Shown here: positions 60,229 to 64,000 of the stretch, piece by piece
How positions within the stretch are numbered: position 1 is the stretch's first letter
Layout of the letters: each line of letters begins with the position of its first letter
DNA from: Anaerolinea sp.
GTDB taxonomy: Bacteria; Chloroflexota; Anaerolineae; Anaerolineales; Anaerolineaceae
Reading direction: 5' to 3'
DNA: 64,000 nucleotides
NCBI GenBank assembly: GCA_029975055.1
Contig: JARKPU010000001.1
Span: 1-64,000, forward strand
The notes under the pieces: generated by a model
The model's input: the letters and a program-made list of their open reading frames with translations, nothing else
The model's database searches: none
Told to the model about the DNA's origin: nothing
Made by a program: the position numbers and the translations under genes

Positions 60229-62634
60229 TTACTCGTATGCCAGGATCTCACGGATGGTCATGCGCACTGCGCTGCGCGCCGGGAGGAAGCTGGCGACGAA
60301 CGAAAACAGCAGAATGACCCCCGACCAGATCGCCGGGCCGGTCAAGACGTATTGGAACGGGAGCGGCGTGCCAAAAATCGAGGAGCCGATGGCGCGGGCA
60401 AGCCCTGCACTCACCGGAAAGGCCGCCGCAAGGCTGATGGCCCAGCTGATCAGGCCGATGAGGATGCCTTCCGCCAGGACGATGCGGAATATTTCGCGGT
60501 CCGATGCGCCAATGGCGCGCATCACGCCGATCTCACGCGTGCGCTCGAGCACATTCAGGCTCATGGTTCCCATCAGCCCGATGCTGCCCACCGAGGCCAT
60601 CAACATCGAGAGGAACAGCAGGAAGTTGGTCAGCGCGTCCAGGCCGCCGGTCGTCCTGCCGCGGATCGTCTGCCCCGCGCGCGATTCCTTGACCTTGTAC
60701 CCCAGACCGGTCAGGTACGCTTCCACCCGCAGGCTCATCGCCTCCTGCTCTGCCAGGCTCAGCCCCTTGCGCGTGGACGTGGCGCGGATATCGACCGATT
60801 TGCCGTAGGTGTGCGTCTCACGGGAAAGGGAATCATAGTTGGTGTAGGCCATCAGGCCGATATTCTTCCCGGCGAACTGGAAGAACCCAACCACGGTCCA
60901 TTCGCTCTCTTTCCCGCCTATTTTGAGTTTGATCGTGTCGCCGATGTCCACATCCGGGAACCGGGTCAGGAAATACTCATTGAGCGCCACGGCATGCCGG
61001 TCGCCCGGGAGAATCCAGCGTCCCTTCAGCATGATCGGCTTGACCAGCACCGAACCATCGGGCGGCCCCTGGATGAGGACCGTCTCGCCGGCCTGCCCAT
61101 CCGGCAGCACGATCTGCCCGCTGGCGGTGGCCCAGCCCTCCACGGTTTCCACCTCGGGCAGCCGCTTCAAGGCCGCCTGGATTTCTCCGACCCGGTAAGG
61201 CTCGTTCAGCGTCACGATGATGTCGGCGATGAAGTAATTCCCCAGCCGGCTGATGAAGCTTTCCAGCGAAGCGCGCATGTTGAACGTGCCGATGAAAATC
61301 GCCCCGCCGAGCGCCAGGGTGAGCAGCGTCAGGGCCAGGCGCACCCGCTGGCGGAAGGTGTTGCGCAGTGAAATCGCCATCGGGCGCGAAGAGCCTTTCA
61401 GGCGCGAAAGCCAGAGCGTGAGGCGGTCCATTTCCATCTCAGCCGATGATCCTGCGCCGCTCAAGGCGCGCTGGATGGGCAGGCCTGTTCCACGCAATAC
61501 CGGGTAGAGCGCCGCCGCCTGCGGTACCAGAAAAGCGATCACCACCTGGATGACCAGCGATTCCGGCACCAGGCGCGCCCCGCGCGCGATGAAATTCAAC
61601 GTCGGGGCGATATCTCCCAGCTCATAATAGGCCACCAGGTTGGCCAGCGGAATCGCCAGCACCAGCCCAAGCAGACTGAAGACGAGCACCAGCGCGAGGT
61701 AAATCCCAATCACTGCGAAGCGCGTGGCCCCGAAGGTCTTCATCACGCCAATCTGCTCGATCTGCTGGTTGAGCAGCGCCGAGAGTGTGTTGATGATAAG
61801 AAAGCCGCTCAAGAACAACACCAGGAAGCTCAACAGGTACAAGACGGCCTTGATCGCCTCAATGTACGGCGCGTTTGGATGGTCGGTGGAGCGCCTGACG
61901 ACCACCCCCGAGGTGGCCACTCCGTCGCGCTCGAACTCCTGCAGCACCCGGTCGGCAACGGCCTGGATGTGCGCAAGGTCGTTCTGCCCTTCGGAAACCG
62001 TCAGGTGAACGCCGGTCATCTCATCCGGCTGGCCCAGGTATTCGAGCGTCCCGCGCGTGATATACCCCTGGATGGGCGCAAGGAAGAACCCCGCACCGCC
62101 GCCATCCGAACCGATCGTCTGATCGTTGACGATTCCCACCAGCCGCAGCGAGCGCAGCGTTCCGTTCGCCAGTTTGATCTCCACCAAATCACCCACCCGG
62201 TATTTCACATCAACCATCCGGTTGGCTTCGAGCGCAATTTCCTTTTCGCCGGGGGGCCAGCGCCCTTCGACGAGGCGCACGCGGTCAATCACGGCTGATT
62301 GGATATCTGCAAAAGCCTTGATGCGGATTGATTTGAACTGCTCTGCGCCGCTTCGAATGCGCAGGTCGAAGACGCGTAAGCCTTCGGCATCCTGCACCCC
62401 CGGCAGGTGGGTGAGATGGCGGATGAAATCGTCGTCAACCGGCACCGAGCGCACCTGGATATTGGCCGGGTTGACGGCCTGATACCCCTCCCGCAGGTCG
62501 TCGGACACCGTGCGGTGGAGGATGGTGATCATCCCCACGGCGACCAGGCCGATCATAATCGACGCGACTACCAGGAGCGAGCGCACCGGGTTGCCGAACA
62601 GGTCTGCCAGCACTTTTCGCCAGCGCGGACGCAT
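60229..62634 (-). CDS. ABC exporter permease with two FtsX domains
   Basis: 801 residues. An N-terminal helix (about 16-38) and MacB-type periplasmic domain lead to an FtsX block (about 265-400), then a helix near 435, a second periplasmic domain and a second FtsX block (about 675-795) containing LNVLERTREIGVMRAIGAS. This is a fused double MacB/LolC-type permease for lipoproteins, peptides or lipids. The ATG overlaps the stop of the ATPase gene by one base. Confidence 0.92.
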   Translation of the reverse strand: MRPRWRKVLADLFGNPVRSLLVVASIMIGLVAVGMITILHRTVSDDLREGYQAVNPANIQVRSVPVDDDFIRHLTHLPGVQDAEGLRVFDLRIRSGAEQFKSIRIKAFADIQSAVIDRVRLVEGRWPPGEKEIALEANRMVDVKYRVGDLVEIKLANGTLRSLRLVGIVNDQTIGSDGGGAGFFLAPIQGYITRGTLEYLGQPDEMTGVHLTVSEGQNDLAHIQAVADRVLQEFERDGVATSGVVVRRSTDHPNAPYIEAIKAVLYLLSFLVLFLSGFLIINTLSALLNQQIEQIGVMKTFGATRFAVIGIYLALVLVFSLLGLVLAIPLANLVAYYELGDIAPTLNFIARGARLVPESLVIQVVIAFLVPQAAALYPVLRGTGLPIQRALSGAGSSAEMEMDRLTLWLSRLKGSSRPMAISLRNTFRQRVRLALTLLTLALGGAIFIGTFNMRASLESFISRLGNYFIADIIVTLNEPYRVGEIQAALKRLPEVETVEGWATASGQIVLPDGQAGETVLIQGPPDGSVLVKPIMLKGRWILPGDRHAVALNEYFLTRFPDVDIGDTIKLKIGGKESEWTVVGFFQFAGKNIGLMAYTNYDSLSRETHTYGKSVDIRATSTRKGLSLAEQEAMSLRVEAYLTGLGYKVKESRAGQTIRGRTTGGLDALTNFLLFLSMLMASVGSIGLMGTMSLNVLERTREIGVMRAIGASDREIFRIVLAEGILIGLISWAISLAAAFPVSAGLARAIGSSIFGTPLPFQYVLTGPAIWSGVILLFSFVASFLPARSAVRMTIREILAYE

Positions 62635-63719
62635 CAGTGCCCTCCGTGGGTTGGCTTCATGCCCAATCGTGGTGCGGCAATCCGGTCGAATTCATCCCCG
62701 CCGATCCAGAGATAAACCGCCGGGCCATCCGGCCAGGCTTCCAGGCACGCACCGGGTTCACAATCGCCGGCAGCCTTGCGCAGGTCGAGCCACTGCCCGG
62801 GAAGAATGCGGGCCGGCTCGCCGCTTTCGCCAGCGAATGCCGGGCAGCCCTTCAACAGCAGCGCACCGTCGCGCACCACTACCACGCCGGGCTGCTCCAA
62901 CGCGACCGGTTCGGATGGCCTGCAAGCCCGGCTGGCGGCCGCGTGCGAAAGCTGGAGCAGCGCTTCATCCGGCAGGTTCGGAAAGGCCCGGGCGATGTTC
63001 TCGTCCACCAGCTCGCCGTCTGAAAGCAGCACCGAGCGCATGGCCTGGCGCGCCAATGAGCGATCATGCGTCACCATCAGAATCGTCTTCCCCTGGCCGA
63101 CGAGTTCATGAAACAACCGCATCACAACCTCGGCGGAAGCCGAATCAAGGTTGCCGGTTGGCTCATCGGCCACCAGGATCGGCGGGTCATTGGCCAGGGC
63201 GCGCGCCACCGCAGCCGCCTGCTGCTGCCCGCCTGAGACGGCTCCCGGCAGTTTATGCGCCTGCGCCTCCAACCCAACCCGCGCAAGCAGCGCCAGGGCG
63301 CGCGGCTCGCGCTCGGCCGGGGGATACATATTGCAGAAATCCATCGGGAGGAGCACATTTTCCAGCAGCGAGAGAGTCGGCAGAAGCTGGAAGAACTGGA
63401 AGACGATTCCCAGCATCCGCCCGCGCCATTCGGCCATTTTGCCTTCCGCCAGCTTCTCCAGGAACGTATCGCCGATGCGCACATGCCCGGCAGTGGGGTG
63501 ATCGATGCCGGTGAGCATGTTGATGAGCGTGGATTTTCCGCTGCCAGATCTGCCGATGATGCTCACAAATTCCCCATACGCAACCTGAAGGTTAATCTGC
63601 TTGAGCACCTGCACCTGCCCGGCGGGCGTTTTGAACACTTTATCGAGGCCGGAAACCTCGATGAGCGGCGCCGGCTTCTGCCAGATGAACTCGGGGTAGG
63701 TAAAATTCCTAGGCGGCAT
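62634..63719 (-). CDS. ABC transporter ATPase with a C-terminal cNMP-binding-like extension
   Basis: 361 residues. LolD/MacB-type ATPase: Walker A GRSGSGKS (57-64), signature VSGGQQQ (161-167) with the following Arg replaced by Ala, Walker B ILVADEP (181-187) and switch His218. After about residue 235 an extra 120 residues contain [23 protein letters not shown] and [13 protein letters not shown], a pattern like the cyclic-nucleotide-binding fold. The extension is unusual for this family. The start lies 11 bp inside the upstream ATPase gene. Confidence 0.88.
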   Translation of the reverse strand: MPPRNFTYPEFIWQKPAPLIEVSGLDKVFKTPAGQVQVLKQINLQVAYGEFVSIIGRSGSGKSTLINMLTGIDHPTAGHVRIGDTFLEKLAEGKMAEWRGRMLGIVFQFFQLLPTLSLLENVLLPMDFCNMYPPAEREPRALALLARVGLEAQAHKLPGAVSGGQQQAAAVARALANDPPILVADEPTGNLDSASAEVVMRLFHELVGQGKTILMVTHDRSLARQAMRSVLLSDGELVDENIARAFPNLPDEALLQLSHAAASRACRPSEPVALEQPGVVVVRDGALLLKGCPAFAGESGEPARILPGQWLDLRKAAGDCEPGACLEAWPDGPAVYLWIGGDEFDRIAAPRLGMKPTHGGH

Positions 63720-64000
63720 CCAGCACCCCGTCTCTCAATTGCAGCACCCGGTCCACGCGCTCCACCAGGCCCTGGTCGTGCGTCACCATAACGATCGTTT
63801 TGCCGCGGCGCACCAACCCCGCGAAAATCTCGAAGATAACTTCCGCAGTCACCGAATCCAACCGGCCGGTGGGCTCGTCGGCGATAATCACCGGCGGGTC
63901 GTTCGCCAGGGCGCGGGCAATCGCCACGCGCTGCTGCTGCCCGCCTGAGATCTCAGAGGGCAGTTTCAGGGCATGCTGCTCCAATTCCACCTCCCTGAGG
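63709..64000 (-). CDS. ABC transporter ATPase (C-terminal part, cut by the window edge)
   Basis: The last about 97 codons are visible, without the start. The signature [15 protein letters not shown], Walker [14 protein letters not shown] and switch His in VTHDQ are canonical, unlike the neighbouring ATPase. Two different ATPases with one double permease suggest a heterodimeric MacB/LolD-type exporter. Confidence 0.93.
   Translation of the reverse strand, partial: LREVELEQHALKLPSEISGGQQQRVAIARALANDPPVIIADEPTGRLDSVTAEVIFEIFAGLVRRGKTIVMVTHDQGLVERVDRVLQLRDGVLDAA

Overview
The window is GC-rich, densely packed bacterial DNA, most likely from the Chloroflexota (Anaerolineae-like). That placement is an inference from gene content and protein style; no 16S gene is present. 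It carries about 44 protein genes, one tRNA, a SAM-I riboswitch and many recognisable sigma-70-type promoters (TTGACN, 17 bp, TANAAT). The + end is cut inside an ABC ATPase gene and the - end inside tuf. There is no phage, transposase or CRISPR array.

Layout. (1) 1-7288, minus strand: rpoB, rpsL, rpsG, fusA, tuf, in the order of the str operon but with no rpoC between rpoB and rpsL. (2) 7430-9537, minus: low-molecular-weight tyrosine phosphatase and gmd (surface polysaccharide), then a tRNA-Glu gene trailed by a 121-bp tandem array built from the tRNA 3' end and a terminator. (3) 9589-15751, minus: an SRAP protein and an 1821-residue hybrid histidine kinase. (4) 15903-21108: FtcD, a CapA lipoprotein, a Nudix hydrolase, an unknown membrane protein and an MsrQ-like haem membrane protein. 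(5) 21246-29255, plus: a sugar-processing cluster with a GH1 glycosidase, three Gfo/Idh/MocA oxidoreductases, two ThuA-domain proteins and two TIM-barrel isomerase-like proteins, behind a promoter carrying a LacI-type palindrome. (6) 29457-32819: VTT membrane protein, proline iminopeptidase, oligoendopeptidase. (7) 32851-36125, minus: ATP-grasp, esterase and a YqeC-MocA fusion in one overlapping operon. (8) 36244-48745, minus: a long purine operon purSL-Q-C-E-F-DM-N-H-guaB with two fusions and a class II PurE. (9) 48859-51184, minus: LacI regulator and a GH130 mannosylglucose phosphorylase. (10) 51260-52450: SAM-I riboswitch and metA. (11) 52683-57862: rnhA, LigB dioxygenase, EamA transporter, FGGY kinase and a cupin/PMI-like protein. 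(12) 57928-64000, minus: an ABC export system (two ATPases, a double-FtsX permease, a lipoprotein HlyD adaptor) with a URO-D-like gene.

How the parts work together. The purine operon encodes every step from PRPP to IMP except PurB, and continues to XMP. PurE is the type that uses CO2 directly, which explains the lack of purK. The sugar cluster looks like an oxidise-cleave-reduce route of the keto-sugar type acting on glycosides; substrate and chemistry are not determined here. No gap between genes exceeds 300 bp except the tRNA/repeat region at 9023-9588, which is described below.
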